Source: Croceimicrobium hydrocarbonivorans (GTDB taxonomy: Bacteria > Bacteroidota > Bacteroidia > Flavobacteriales > Schleiferiaceae). Taken from it: a stretch of DNA of 64,000 bases. The notes under the pieces were generated by a model. That model did no database searches and was not told the origin of the DNA. It saw nothing but the letters and a program-made list of their open reading frames with translations. Location: positions 1,433,501-1,497,500 of the forward strand of contig NZ_CP060139.1 of the NCBI RefSeq assembly GCF_014524565.1, given 5' to 3'. This document shows positions 17,468-26,897 of the stretch, piece by piece. Position numbers and translations under genes: made by a program. The number at the start of each line of letters is the position of its first letter. Position 1 is the stretch's first letter.

Positions 17468-18225
17468 AACTGAAAAATCTTACGGGCATTGGCCGTGGTT
17501 ATGGCATCAACTTCTTCTAGCGGACGCTGATGTAAATCGGCAATTTTTTGGGCGATATAACTTAGATAGGCGGGCTCATTACGCTTACCGCGATAAGGCA
17601 TGGGCGCTAAAAAAGGAGCATCGGTTTCCAGCACCAGGTCCTCCGTTTGTAGTTCGGCAACCACCTTATCCAGGCCGCCATTTTTAAAGGTTACTACTCC
17701 CCCAATACCTAGTTTCAGGTTTAGGCTTAAAGCCTGATGCGCCTGTTCTAAATTTCCGGTAAAGCAATGGAATATGCCAAACAAATCATCCCCTCGGTGC
17801 GATTCCAAAACCTCGAAGGTTTCATCAAAGGCATCTCTGCAATGAATCACAATTGGCAAAGCCATTTCTTTAGCCTTGCTGATCTGCTGATCAAAAGCAA
17901 TTTGCTGCTCTTTTAAAAAGGTTTTATCCCAATAGAGATCGATACCAATTTCGCCCACCGCATAATAGTGGGTATCGGAAGCCAGTTCTTCCCAAACTAC
18001 GGCCAGTTCTTCTTCATAATCTGCCTTTACATGACTGGGATGCAAACCCATCATGGGGTAGATATGATCATGATCTGCCGCCAGGCTCTTTAAAGCAGCA
18101 ACACTTTCCTTATCAATATTGGGCAAAAACAATTCTTGAACACCCGCCTCAAATGCACGCTGCAAAAGGGCTTCGCGGTCTTCGCTAAACTGTTTTAAAT
18201 AGATATGGGTATGGGTATCAATCAT
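17464..18225 (-). CDS. tatD: TatD-family deoxyribonuclease
   Basis: 253 residues; metal-dependent hydrolase with a TIM-barrel fold. Metal ligands are visible in 'DTHTHIYL' (H4, H6), 'VGEIGID' (Glu), 'IVIHCRDA', 'FHCFTGN' and 'LETDAPFLAP' (Asp). The family acts as a 3'-5' DNA/RNA exonuclease and in DNA quality control. Upstream of ansA on the minus strand. Confidence 0.92.
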   Translation of the reverse strand: MIDTHTHIYLKQFSEDREALLQRAFEAGVQELFLPNIDKESVAALKSLAADHDHIYPMMGLHPSHVKADYEEELAVVWEELASDTHYYAVGEIGIDLYWDKTFLKEQQIAFDQQISKAKEMALPIVIHCRDAFDETFEVLESHRGDDLFGIFHCFTGNLEQAHQALSLNLKLGIGGVVTFKNGGLDKVVAELQTEDLVLETDAPFLAPMPYRGKRNEPAYLSYIAQKIADLHQRPLEEVDAITTANARKIFQL

Positions 18226-18447
18226 AGGCAGCGAAAGTAAGAAATGCCCATCGTCTGCCGAACCTGGCTCGAAATTAAAAAGCTAGCAAACATCAAAGTC
18301 CGATCGAAGTAAATCTACACTAAAAATCTCTTTTTCAATCACTTTAAATAATGATGTCACTCTGACACTACTAAAGTCAACCCCCTTAAACCGGGGCATT
18401 TAATTAGCCAAGGCCCGCCTTCTCCCTTACTTAGTAGAAAAATTAAA
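18226..18447. other. Divergent intergenic region tatD / SDR operon
   Basis: 222 bases that must hold both promoters. An inverted repeat TGTCA-CTC-TGACA is at 18355-18367, and a small CCCC/GGGG hairpin lies near 18390-18406. I see no clean TTG/TAnnTTTG pair. Nothing gene-like. Confidence 0.35.
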
Positions 18448-19182
18448 ATGCGTTTACAAGATAAAGTAGCCGTAATCACCGGAGGCGGCAGTGGTATTGG
18501 CTTAGCTGCCGTAAAGGAATTTTTAAACCAAGGCGCTAAAGTGGCCATCTGGGACCTTAACTCAGATCAGGTTCAATATCTCCTTAAAAGTGAAGGAGAA
18601 AGTCAACTGCGTTTTTATTCCGTAAACACTGCTGAAAGTGCTTCCGTAAACGAAGCCGCCGAAAAAGTAATTCAGGATTTTGGCAAAGTAGATATCCTCA
18701 TCAATAATGCCGGCATTACCCGCGATGCAACCTTGCTGAAAATGACCGATGAGCAATGGCAGGCCGTTCTCCAGGTAAACCTAACCGGGGTTTTTAATTG
18801 CACCCGTGCATTTGCACCGCATTTTAAAGCCCAGGAATCAGGTCGTATTATTAGCACCTCCTCGGTTGTAGGACTTTACGGTAACTTCGGACAGAGCAAT
18901 TATGTTGCTACTAAAGCCGGCGTAATTGGCATGACTAAAACCTTTGCTAAAGAACTAGGCAAATATGGAGTTACCGCCAATGCTGTAGCTCCGGGATTTA
19001 TCGCTACCGATATGGTTAAAACCATGCCCGAGAAAGTATTGGACATGATGAAAGACAAGGCCCCATTAAAAAGATTGGGTCAACCCGAAGATATCGCGAA
19101 AACCTACGCCTTCTTGGCTTCCGACGATGCAGCCTTCATTACAGGCACCTGCATTAGTGTTGATGGTGGCGTAACCCTATAG
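18448..19182 (+). CDS. SDR-family 3-oxoacyl-(ACP) reductase-like
   Basis: 244 residues, classical short-chain dehydrogenase: Rossmann 'TGGGSGIG' (11-18), 'NNAG' (86-89), N111, and catalytic S139, Y152 and K156 in 'NYVATKAG'. Closest in feel to FabG or PhaB-type 3-oxoacyl/acetoacetyl reductases. First gene of a four-gene unit with a KAS III-like protein, a symporter and an acyl-CoA ligase, so it probably reduces or oxidises a CoA- or ACP-bound acid in an accessory pathway rather than serving bulk fatty-acid synthesis. Confidence 0.85.
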   Translation: MRLQDKVAVITGGGSGIGLAAVKEFLNQGAKVAIWDLNSDQVQYLLKSEGESQLRFYSVNTAESASVNEAAEKVIQDFGKVDILINNAGITRDATLLKMTDEQWQAVLQVNLTGVFNCTRAFAPHFKAQESGRIISTSSVVGLYGNFGQSNYVATKAGVIGMTKTFAKELGKYGVTANAVAPGFIATDMVKTMPEKVLDMMKDKAPLKRLGQPEDIAKTYAFLASDDAAFITGTCISVDGGVTL

Positions 19183-19187
19183 AATTT

Positions 19188-20177
19188 ATGAGAGCAGTTC
19201 AGATAAAATCAACGGGAATGGCTGTACCTGAGCGCGTGGTGCCCAATTCCTATTTCAATGAAATATTAGGTGAGGATGTAGATACCTGGCTACGTGAAAA
19301 TGTAGAGATCTACGAAAGGCGATGGTTGGATGCGGATCAAGGAGTGGCCTCCCTCTGTTTGGCTGCCGCACAACAAGCGATGGATCGCGCTGGTTTAAGT
19401 AATACTGAGGTTCAGCTTCTGATTATCGCCACCGATACACCCGAATTCATTTCGCCTTCTACCGCCAGTGTTATTCAGCACCGTTTAGGTTTGGAGAACT
19501 GCGCCACCTTTGATGTAAACACCGCCTGCGCGGGATTTGTAAGTGCCCTAGATACGGCCAGCAAATACCTAAAGTCGGATGAGCAATACCGCAATGCCAT
19601 GGTAATTGGCTGCTACGGCATGAGTAAATACCTCAATTTGCAGGACAAGAAAACCGTTACTCTCTTTGCCGATGGCGCGGGAGCGGTAATCCTCAGTGCC
19701 AAGGAACCTGGCAATTCTGATATGCTCGCCGCCTTGCAAACCACCCAAGGTCAGTATTACGATTGGATGGGAATTTACAGTGGCGCCACCAAGGAACCCG
19801 TAAGTGCGGAGATCGTAGCCAACAATGATCAATACTTGAAATTCGTGAAGCGCTTCCCCAGCGAGCTAAACCCTCAAATGTGGAGTAGCATTGCCCAGGA
19901 ATTATGTAAAAGAGCGGGCATTTCCGTATCGGAGGTGCGCATGTTTTTCATGACCCAGATCAATATCAATTCCATTCGGGGCATGCTCGATATTCTGGAA
20001 TTACCGCATGATCGGGCGATTACCATTATGCATAAATTCGGTTATACCGGATCAGCAGCCATCCCTATGGCCCTAAATATGGCGGTAGAGCAAAACCTAA
20101 TTAAGCGTGGCGACCCCATCCTCCTAATTGGATCCGGTGGCGGCTTAGCCTTTGCCGGTGCATTAATGCGCTACTAA
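19188..20177 (+). CDS. KAS III-like (FabH superfamily) protein with altered catalytic triad
   Basis: 329 residues, thiolase fold. The nucleophile Cys is kept (C114 in 'NTACAGF'), but the FabH His-Asn pair is not: the HQAN motif reads 'TQIN' (T256), and GNT(G)SA reads 'GYTGSA' (Y286). These two residues drive malonyl-ACP decarboxylation in FabH, so this protein is unlikely to be a normal KAS III. It might be an acyltransferase or a condensing enzyme of different chemistry. It lies 5 bases after the SDR gene and 1 base before the symporter gene. Confidence 0.8.
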   Translation: MRAVQIKSTGMAVPERVVPNSYFNEILGEDVDTWLRENVEIYERRWLDADQGVASLCLAAAQQAMDRAGLSNTEVQLLIIATDTPEFISPSTASVIQHRLGLENCATFDVNTACAGFVSALDTASKYLKSDEQYRNAMVIGCYGMSKYLNLQDKKTVTLFADGAGAVILSAKEPGNSDMLAALQTTQGQYYDWMGIYSGATKEPVSAEIVANNDQYLKFVKRFPSELNPQMWSSIAQELCKRAGISVSEVRMFFMTQININSIRGMLDILELPHDRAITIMHKFGYTGSAAIPMALNMAVEQNLIKRGDPILLIGSGGGLAFAGALMRY

Positions 20178-20178
20178 T

Positions 20179-21684
20179 ATGGAAAGTGGGGGAGCAAATA
20201 TGAGTGTTTACGCGGGCTTGGCCTTAGGTGCCTTGGCTCTGCTTAGCATCATTCTGGCTATTCGTGGGGCCCGAAAAACAAAGAGCCTCAGCGATTATGC
20301 CTTGGGCAGCAAAGGCTTCTCACCTTGGTCGGTGGGCTTGGCTTTAGCCGCCTCCATGACCTCCGCCGCTACCTTTATTATTAACCCGGGTATCATTGGC
20401 TATTATGGTGTTAGCGCATTTATAGCCTATGCCATTGTGCTACCTATCGCCGCACTGGGCACCCTTGTTTTAGTAAGCAAAGCCTTTCGGCAGATGGGCG
20501 TAAAGCAACAGTCATTGAGTTTATCCCATTGGCTGGAAAATCAATACCAAAGCCCTTTCCTGGGTAAGCTCTTTGCCTTTCTTTCTTTATTGATGCTCAC
20601 CTTCATCGTATTGATTGTAGTGGGCTTAAGTCAGGTAATCAGCAGCAGTTTAAACATCGAAGCTCAAACCGCTATGCTTATCCTTATTGCGGTGGTTTTT
20701 GGCTACATGATGTTTGGCGGCGCCAATTCCATGGTTTACACCAATACCATCCAGGCACTGCTTATGCTGGTTGTGGCTTTTCTTTTGCTGGGTTCCGGTC
20801 ATGAGCATTTTAGCGAAGGGCTTTCGGGCTTTTTAAAGAAGCTAGAGAACATTGACCCTAAATTGGCGCAGGTCCCTTATCCAGAAAGCCCCCTGTTTCG
20901 GGATTATTTTGAAATCATAATTTGCCAAATCCTAATTGGCATTGCCATCATTTTTCAACCCCATATTATTACGAAGTCCTTATTGCTTAAAGACGACCGC
21001 GCTTTATCCAAATACCTAATTACCGCCGTAGTGGTAGAGATCATCTTCTTTATGGTGGTATTAACCGGACTTTACGCCCGCCTCGAATTCCCGGATCTGC
21101 AAGTAAATGGAAGTATCCTTTCCCCCGACCAAATGGTTTCTGTTTATGTGGTCCAGGAATTCCCGGTGTGGTTAGGTTTAATCGTGATCCTGGGCTTAAT
21201 CTCAGCAGGACTCTCCACTTTGGAAGGCTTAATCCAGGCTCTTTCCACCACCATTAATCGTGAGATTGTACAGAGCTATTTCTTCCCCGAGACTAAGAAG
21301 GCCCTCAGTGAAAGTCAGAAGCTAAAACTCAATCGCATCATCATCATTTTCTTGGCGGTAGTGAGTGCGATATGGTCTTGGCAGCAGATCGTGAATCCCA
21401 ATTTAAGTGTAGCCTTACTGGCTCAGAACGGGGTTTACGCCTTTTTTGCCGCGGCCTTTGTTCCCATTGCCTTTGGCTTGTTTATCCGCAATTTCGGGAA
21501 GGTACCGGCAACTACCGCTGCCATCCTTGCCATTGTTACTCACTTTGGAACTTATTACTTGCGCCTTGGACCCTATATGCAGGAGGAAGTGCGCAATCCG
21601 GCTGTAGCCGCCAGCTATGCTATTATTATTGCCAGCCTTAGTGGCTTAATTTTACATTTTACCCAAAAAAGATCGGCGATATGA
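20179..21684 (+). CDS. Sodium:solute symporter family protein
   Basis: 501 residues, about 13 membrane segments; SSS family (proline/pantothenate/acetate symporter type). The N-terminal 'SLSDYALGSKGFSPWSVGLALAASMTS' region is typical of the sodium-binding first helices. The first ATG (20179) is 1 base after the previous stop; a second ATG at 20200 ('MSVYAGLAL') is an alternative start. Its 3' end overlaps the ligase gene by 4 bases. In context it probably imports the acid that the ligase then activates. Confidence 0.88.
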   Translation: MESGGANMSVYAGLALGALALLSIILAIRGARKTKSLSDYALGSKGFSPWSVGLALAASMTSAATFIINPGIIGYYGVSAFIAYAIVLPIAALGTLVLVSKAFRQMGVKQQSLSLSHWLENQYQSPFLGKLFAFLSLLMLTFIVLIVVGLSQVISSSLNIEAQTAMLILIAVVFGYMMFGGANSMVYTNTIQALLMLVVAFLLLGSGHEHFSEGLSGFLKKLENIDPKLAQVPYPESPLFRDYFEIIICQILIGIAIIFQPHIITKSLLLKDDRALSKYLITAVVVEIIFFMVVLTGLYARLEFPDLQVNGSILSPDQMVSVYVVQEFPVWLGLIVILGLISAGLSTLEGLIQALSTTINREIVQSYFFPETKKALSESQKLKLNRIIIIFLAVVSAIWSWQQIVNPNLSVALLAQNGVYAFFAAAFVPIAFGLFIRNFGKVPATTAAILAIVTHFGTYYLRLGPYMQEEVRNPAVAASYAIIIASLSGLILHFTQKRSAI

Positions 21685-23153
21685 GCCTCGATTGGTTTCA
21701 AAAATGGGCCCTCTACAGCCCCGAAAAAATTGCCATCAAAGAATGGAATACTAAGCGCGCCCTAAGCTACCGCGAGCTTAATCGCCAAGCTATACAGTGG
21801 TCGCAATATCTTTTAGATCGTGGCTTTCAAAAAGGCGATCGCCTGGGAGTACTGAGTGAATTTCGTTTAGAATACTTCATCCTTCTGGGGGTAGCTCAAA
21901 AAACAGGCATCATTCTGGTTCCGCTCAATTATCGCTTAAGCGCCCGCGAATTGCAGTATATGACTCAGGATTCGGGTTGCAAGCTTTTGCTAATGGAATC
22001 CCAATTCACCCCGGATCCTAATTGTCCGGTTCCAATCGATAGTTTAGAAAGTTTTGCGGAGGAAGCCAGCAAGGTAGAAATGAATGAATTGTCTTGCCCT
22101 AAGCCCGAAGGCCAGGACCCTCTTTTTATCCTCTATACCAGCGGCACTACCGGTTTCCCGAAAGGAGCGCTCTATACCCATGAGATGGCGATTTGGAATA
22201 GCCTCAATACCGCCCTGCGCCTAGAAGTAAATGCTAATGATCGCTGCTTACAAATTATGCCTCCTTTCCATACCGGTGGCTGGAATGTACTCAGCACTCC
22301 CCTATTGCATTTCGGCGCCAGCCTCATATTAATGCCCAAATTCGAACCAGAAGAATGCTTAAGGGCCTTGGCAGAAGAATCCATTAGCCTTTTTATGGCG
22401 GTGCCTACCATGGTGCGAATGCTTAGTGAGGCACCTAATTTTGAGGCCGCTGATTTAGCTGCCTTGCGCTACTTTATCGTGGGCGGCGAAGCCCTGGCCA
22501 TCCCTTTAATTGAAAAATGGGCCGCTAAAGGGGTCCCTATTCGTCAAGGTTATGGACTTACCGAAGTTGGCCCCAATGTAACTTCCCTAAATGCCGAAGA
22601 CGCCATTCGCAAACGAGGTAGTATTGGTTTCGTTAATTTCTATTACGACTGGAAGCTCATTAGCGAGGCAGGCACAGAAGCTAGCACGGGCGAGAAAGGA
22701 GAGCTTTGGTTAAAAAGCCCCTGTGTTAGTCCAGGCTATTGGAATAATCCCGATGCCACCGCCTCCAGCCGCAAAGGTGATTGGTTTAAAACTGGTGATG
22801 TTTTAATTCGTGATGAGGAAGGTTACCTCTATTTGGTAGATCGCCTAAAGAATATGTACATCTCCGGTGGGGAGAATATTTACCCTTCTGAGATTGAACA
22901 TTTTTTAAGTCTGCATCCCGATATTTTAGAAAATGTAGTTGTAGGCGTACCCGATTCTAAATGGGGCGAAGTAGGCTGTGCTTTCATCAGTAGCAATGCC
23001 ATTTTGAATGAAGCGGATTTACGCGCCTATTGCGAAAAAGGCATGGCCCGATTTAAGATCCCCAAGCATTTCGTTTTCCTGGATGAATTACCTAAAAACA
23101 CCGCCGGAAAAATAGATCGACATGCTCTGCATAGTCGCTTCCAGCAGGACTAA
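21681..23153 (+). CDS. Acyl-CoA synthetase (AMP-forming, ANL superfamily)
   Basis: 490 residues. AMP-binding P-loop 'LYTSGTTGFPKG' near 153, 'GYGLTEVGPN' near 293, 'WFKTGDV' near 370, hinge 'LVDRLKNMYISGGENIYPSEIE' region near 390 and the catalytic C-terminal Lys in 'PKNTAGKIDR'. It activates a carboxylic acid to its CoA thioester; MenE- or medium-chain-ligase-like, substrate unknown. Last gene of the SDR/KAS/symporter unit (4-base overlap upstream). Confidence 0.9.
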   Translation: MSLDWFQKWALYSPEKIAIKEWNTKRALSYRELNRQAIQWSQYLLDRGFQKGDRLGVLSEFRLEYFILLGVAQKTGIILVPLNYRLSARELQYMTQDSGCKLLLMESQFTPDPNCPVPIDSLESFAEEASKVEMNELSCPKPEGQDPLFILYTSGTTGFPKGALYTHEMAIWNSLNTALRLEVNANDRCLQIMPPFHTGGWNVLSTPLLHFGASLILMPKFEPEECLRALAEESISLFMAVPTMVRMLSEAPNFEAADLAALRYFIVGGEALAIPLIEKWAAKGVPIRQGYGLTEVGPNVTSLNAEDAIRKRGSIGFVNFYYDWKLISEAGTEASTGEKGELWLKSPCVSPGYWNNPDATASSRKGDWFKTGDVLIRDEEGYLYLVDRLKNMYISGGENIYPSEIEHFLSLHPDILENVVVGVPDSKWGEVGCAFISSNAILNEADLRAYCEKGMARFKIPKHFVFLDELPKNTAGKIDRHALHSRFQQD

Positions 23154-23182
23154 AGGAAGGTAAATCTTGCTACCTTAGATGC

Positions 23183-24619
23183 ATGAGAAAACCCTTGGAG
23201 CATTTTTACCGCTTCTCCCATGCCCTCTATCCGCATGAACTGTATTTCCTCGAAAAATCTCAGAACTTTCAAATCGAGGAAAACCAGCGGATTATGGAAA
23301 CCTTGCTCTACAATCTGCAGCATCGGCAAAAGCCTAAAGACTTTCCGCTCGACATTGATAAACGCAAGTACAGCAATCTAAAAAAGTGGATGCAGGAACG
23401 CTTGGATCAGGCCAATGTCGACTTGCAGTTAAAACGCATCAATAGCCTGGAGCTAAAGGTGATGCTGGATGAAGTAGATGCCGATACCGAAAAGGAAATC
23501 CAGCAATTAATTCGCAATAGCGATCCGCGACATTATCACTTTAGAAAGATCTATGACCTCATCCAACATTATGAGGACTTCCTTTTGATTCGCTTACGCG
23601 AGAAAACGGACAAACCGGTAAGTGCTTATTTGCGCAGTCATCAGAAAGCTTATCGACGTTCACGCAGCATTTTCCAAAAAATGCAGGAAGCTACCAATGA
23701 TATTATTGGTCAGTATCGCCATCGTGATCAAGATCTTGAGAACTGGGAATTATCCTTGAAAGAATGGGTATACGATGAAAATCTGGATGGCATGAATCGC
23801 TATGCAGCCTTTGTACGTTTACTCTTCATTTACCTTAATCGCGGGAATCAGGAAGAACTGGAGAAGCTTTATGATTTCATGGATCAGGCTTTGGCCAAAG
23901 GGCAGTTTTACTCCCGTCGTATCCTCAGTAATTTTTACGCCAATAAGGTGCTTTTCTTATCGCGCTACCAAACTTTGGATCAAGCGGAGCAATACGGCTA
24001 CCTATCCTTAAAATTTAAGAATAGCGACTATCTGTTTTACCTCACCAATTTAAGCGCGGTACTGCTGCGACAAGGTAAAACTGAGGCGGCCCTGCAATTA
24101 CTGCGCGAGTCCTTCCCTGAACTACGACAAAATCCCAACCCACACATCAAGCTGGGCTTTATTGCCTTTTACATTAAATGTATGAGTGATGTAGGCCGTA
24201 GTAAAGATGCCATCAATTTTGCTGAAAACTATTTGAGCGCTTATAATCGCGAAATACTGAGCAGCCGCTGGCATCTCTTCTTCATTGCGCATTTCCGCGC
24301 TTTAATGATTGAAGAGAAATACAGTCGATTGCTCTACCTCAGCCGGAGGTATCAGATAGAAAAGAAAGACTTCGAAAACCAAAAACGTGCTTCCTACCTA
24401 CCCACCCTTAGTTGGTATATTTCTATGAGCCGATATGTTGAGGAAGGCCTCAGTGCCGAAGAAACCAAAGCGCAAATGACAGCGGTATTAAGCGAGCTAA
24501 TAATAGACCAGCGCAAGGAACGCCGACTAAAAGAACTACTTAAAGAATTGCGTCCAATTGCACCAAAAGTAATCGATGAAATTAAGTCCACCCTAAACCA
24601 AAGCATCATTACAAACTGA
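23183..24619 (+). CDS. Uncharacterised helical (TPR-like) protein
   Basis: 478 residues, almost entirely alpha-helical and highly charged, without signal peptide or membrane segment. The middle third shows TPR-like paired helices ('LYDFMDQALAKGQFYSRR', 'ALQLLRESFPEL'). I do not recognise a named family. A TACCTTAG that resembles the -7 element stands at 23173-23180, only 2 bases before the ATG, so a very short leader or an upstream promoter is possible. It could be a scaffold protein; function not inferable. Confidence 0.65.
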   Translation: MRKPLEHFYRFSHALYPHELYFLEKSQNFQIEENQRIMETLLYNLQHRQKPKDFPLDIDKRKYSNLKKWMQERLDQANVDLQLKRINSLELKVMLDEVDADTEKEIQQLIRNSDPRHYHFRKIYDLIQHYEDFLLIRLREKTDKPVSAYLRSHQKAYRRSRSIFQKMQEATNDIIGQYRHRDQDLENWELSLKEWVYDENLDGMNRYAAFVRLLFIYLNRGNQEELEKLYDFMDQALAKGQFYSRRILSNFYANKVLFLSRYQTLDQAEQYGYLSLKFKNSDYLFYLTNLSAVLLRQGKTEAALQLLRESFPELRQNPNPHIKLGFIAFYIKCMSDVGRSKDAINFAENYLSAYNREILSSRWHLFFIAHFRALMIEEKYSRLLYLSRRYQIEKKDFENQKRASYLPTLSWYISMSRYVEEGLSAEETKAQMTAVLSELIIDQRKERRLKELLKELRPIAPKVIDEIKSTLNQSIITN

Positions 24620-24750
24620 TTTACTGTCATTTAAACACTTTTAATTTAAAATGAAGCTTAAAGTCAAGGTTAACCTTATCTTAAGCTAAGGACAGGGAGT
24701 CTTTGAGAGCCTGTAAATTAGATGCAAATCAAATAAACTAGCGCATCAGC

Positions 24751-25269
24751 ATGAAAGCAATCCGTTTATGGTCCGTTCTTTCTCTTGCCTTTGTAGTGAG
24801 CTTAAGCTCCTGCTCTGAGGACGAGGACCCACAAGACAACAACTCAGGTACGAATAACCCAGTAGGCATCCAGGGTAAATGGTATTCCTCTGGAGACAAT
24901 GTAGCCCCTCTTTTATCGGCTTTGTTTGGAACCGACTCTATTTACATTGAATTTGCCACAGACCTCACTTACAGTGTAGAACAGTATGATACCAATGGCG
25001 CTAAATTGACTTTAAGCGGAACCTACACTCAGACCGAAAGCAATGTAACCGACATTTGGTCCATCGAGGTTAATCAAACTGCACCCGCAGTATTAACCAG
25101 CGAAGGTATTTTTAAAGTAGAAGGAAACACCATGCAATATGAGATCGTACAAACCGATCCTGATATTGGTGCCACTCCTCCAACCCCAGCTACCGGCTTC
25201 GGCTCATCAGCCTCCGGAGGCACCCCTCTGGGAACTTTGAATATCCAGAATTACGTTCGCATACAGTAA
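24751..25269 (+). CDS. Lipoprotein (lipocalin-like size)
   Basis: 172 residues with a clear lipoprotein signal ('LAFVVSLSSC'). An acidic Asp/Glu-rich stretch after the Cys is the usual Bacteroidota surface-export type signal. The mature domain is beta-rich ('GKWYSSGDNV', 'LTYSVEQYD', 'LTLSGTYTQ') and resembles lipocalin-like lipoproteins that test a 'new strand per 15 residues' pattern; no ligand can be named. Followed by a strong terminator. Confidence 0.7.
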   Translation: MKAIRLWSVLSLAFVVSLSSCSEDEDPQDNNSGTNNPVGIQGKWYSSGDNVAPLLSALFGTDSIYIEFATDLTYSVEQYDTNGAKLTLSGTYTQTESNVTDIWSIEVNQTAPAVLTSEGIFKVEGNTMQYEIVQTDPDIGATPPTPATGFGSSASGGTPLGTLNIQNYVRIQ

Positions 25270-25282
25270 TCATTAGGAGTTT

Positions 25283-25316
25283 AAAGGCGGGCGAAAGCTC
25301 GCCTTTCTTATTTTTA
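25283..25316 (+). terminator. Rho-independent terminator after the lipoprotein gene
   Basis: Ten-pair stem (25283-25292 with 25297-25306) closed by a GAAA tetraloop, followed by a T-rich run (CTTATTTTT). Confidence 0.85.
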
Positions 25317-25323
25317 AGAACAT

Positions 25324-26895
25324 ATGAAGCACCCATTACTTTGGGGTCTCGTGCTGAGCTTATCTATGCAAACCCTTTTGCAAGCTCAGGAGACCAATGG
25401 CATTCGAGTATTTGATCAGGAAGTTCCGGAGGAAAGCGAGCGTGAGTTTCAATTTCTGGCTTATTGGTTTAGTCAGGCGGTAAGCGCTAACTACTACCCT
25501 ACCAACGATTTCTTACGCGGCCAGGTATTTGGTCGGCTCTATGGTCAAAACACTACCCGCAGTACTGATACTGCCACCACCTATTATGTGGAACAAAGGC
25601 TATTGCCCTTTTTCATTTACCAACCCAAATTATTTAATGGTCGAGCCATTTTACGTGCCTCTTTCGAAATCGACTTTACCTGGGGGGACGCCTCCTACGG
25701 TTCAGGCGGAAACTTTGGGGGCGCCGTTGCCGGAGATCAGGTAAACCTGCAAACCCAAAACGTAGAATTGGAATTAATCCCCTATAAAAACTGGAGTATC
25801 AATATCGGTTTGCAAAGGATGTATGATAATCCCAACAACCCTTATCGCACGCTCTTTGGCAAACTCACCAATACCGGCTATCGCCTGATGTTTTGGGGCA
25901 CAGATGCCACCGGAATCAGTGTTCGCTACAATGGCGATTACGAGCGTATGAAATTTGGTGCCTGGCAGTTCTACGAAAACCTCATTCAGACTGATGATGA
26001 TGTAAATATGTTCGAAGCACTTTACGATCGCGATATCAGCCGCAGCTGGAGCCTAGGTGCTTCCATAAACTATGTTCGCGACCGAGCTTCGGGTCAAGGG
26101 GGTCCCAGTATTTTAGGTCAGGGCCTGAATAGCACCTTGAGCAATTACAATGGCTCTTACCGTTTCCCTTTAGGGCAAAATCCTTATCAGGCAGATGTTT
26201 TCTGGCTGGGTTCTTTCTATACCCATAACCCTGACTATATCGAAGACCGTTGGATGGCCACGGGCTTTTTGAATTACAATTTCGGAACGGTTGACACCCT
26301 AACCACGGGCGAAAACTATGGTCAGATTAGCAGCATTGGCGGCTATACCTTCAATAGCAAAACCGGTTACCGTTATGGTAAAACCAGTGGCAGCCGTGTA
26401 GAATTGGATGTTTTGTATACCAGTGGTGATGCCAATGGAATTAGCGACAATCGCTACAGTGGTGTGCTTACCGGCAATAACTGGGGCAGCCCGGTTTCGG
26501 TATGGATTAGCCATGGTGCCTATATCCTATTCCCCCACGGCAATGTGGTAAACCGTTTCGTTTCTGCGGTTAATGATGTTTCCAATTTAGGCTATGGCCT
26601 GATGGGCGGAACCTTTAATGTGTACCACGATATTATCGACAATAAACTCAATATTAAAGCAGGAACGGCCGCAGCCTTCAGCAATGTAAATCCTCAGGGA
26701 GGCGGCAATCAATTGGGCGTAGAATTAAACGGACGTATCAGTTGGCAACCCCAGGTGTATATGCAATTGGAATTACATGCCGCCAAATTATGGTTAGGTG
26801 ACTTTTACGATAGTCCGGCCGTAAACGCCAATTCCAGCAGTCGACCAGATAATCCCTGGACTGTATTCCTGACTTACAAATGGTTAATGTTCTAA
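25324..26895 (+). CDS. Outer-membrane beta-barrel protein
   Basis: 523 residues with a cleavable signal peptide (to about 'LLQAQ', residue 22) and alternating aromatic/polar strands throughout, ending in an aromatic-rich strand with a C-terminal Phe, the classical outer-membrane insertion signal. No TonB box or plug domain seen. It looks like an alginate-export/porin-type barrel, substrate unknown. 2 bases before the lipoprotein hydrolase, so probably co-transcribed. Confidence 0.75.
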   Translation: MKHPLLWGLVLSLSMQTLLQAQETNGIRVFDQEVPEESEREFQFLAYWFSQAVSANYYPTNDFLRGQVFGRLYGQNTTRSTDTATTYYVEQRLLPFFIYQPKLFNGRAILRASFEIDFTWGDASYGSGGNFGGAVAGDQVNLQTQNVELELIPYKNWSINIGLQRMYDNPNNPYRTLFGKLTNTGYRLMFWGTDATGISVRYNGDYERMKFGAWQFYENLIQTDDDVNMFEALYDRDISRSWSLGASINYVRDRASGQGGPSILGQGLNSTLSNYNGSYRFPLGQNPYQADVFWLGSFYTHNPDYIEDRWMATGFLNYNFGTVDTLTTGENYGQISSIGGYTFNSKTGYRYGKTSGSRVELDVLYTSGDANGISDNRYSGVLTGNNWGSPVSVWISHGAYILFPHGNVVNRFVSAVNDVSNLGYGLMGGTFNVYHDIIDNKLNIKAGTAAAFSNVNPQGGGNQLGVELNGRISWQPQVYMQLELHAAKLWLGDFYDSPAVNANSSSRPDNPWTVFLTYKWLMF

Positions 26896-26897
26896 TC

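Noticed and set aside
18355-18367. TGTCA-CTC-TGACA operator
   Set aside because: A single 13-base palindrome with no repeat and no promoter context; could be chance.
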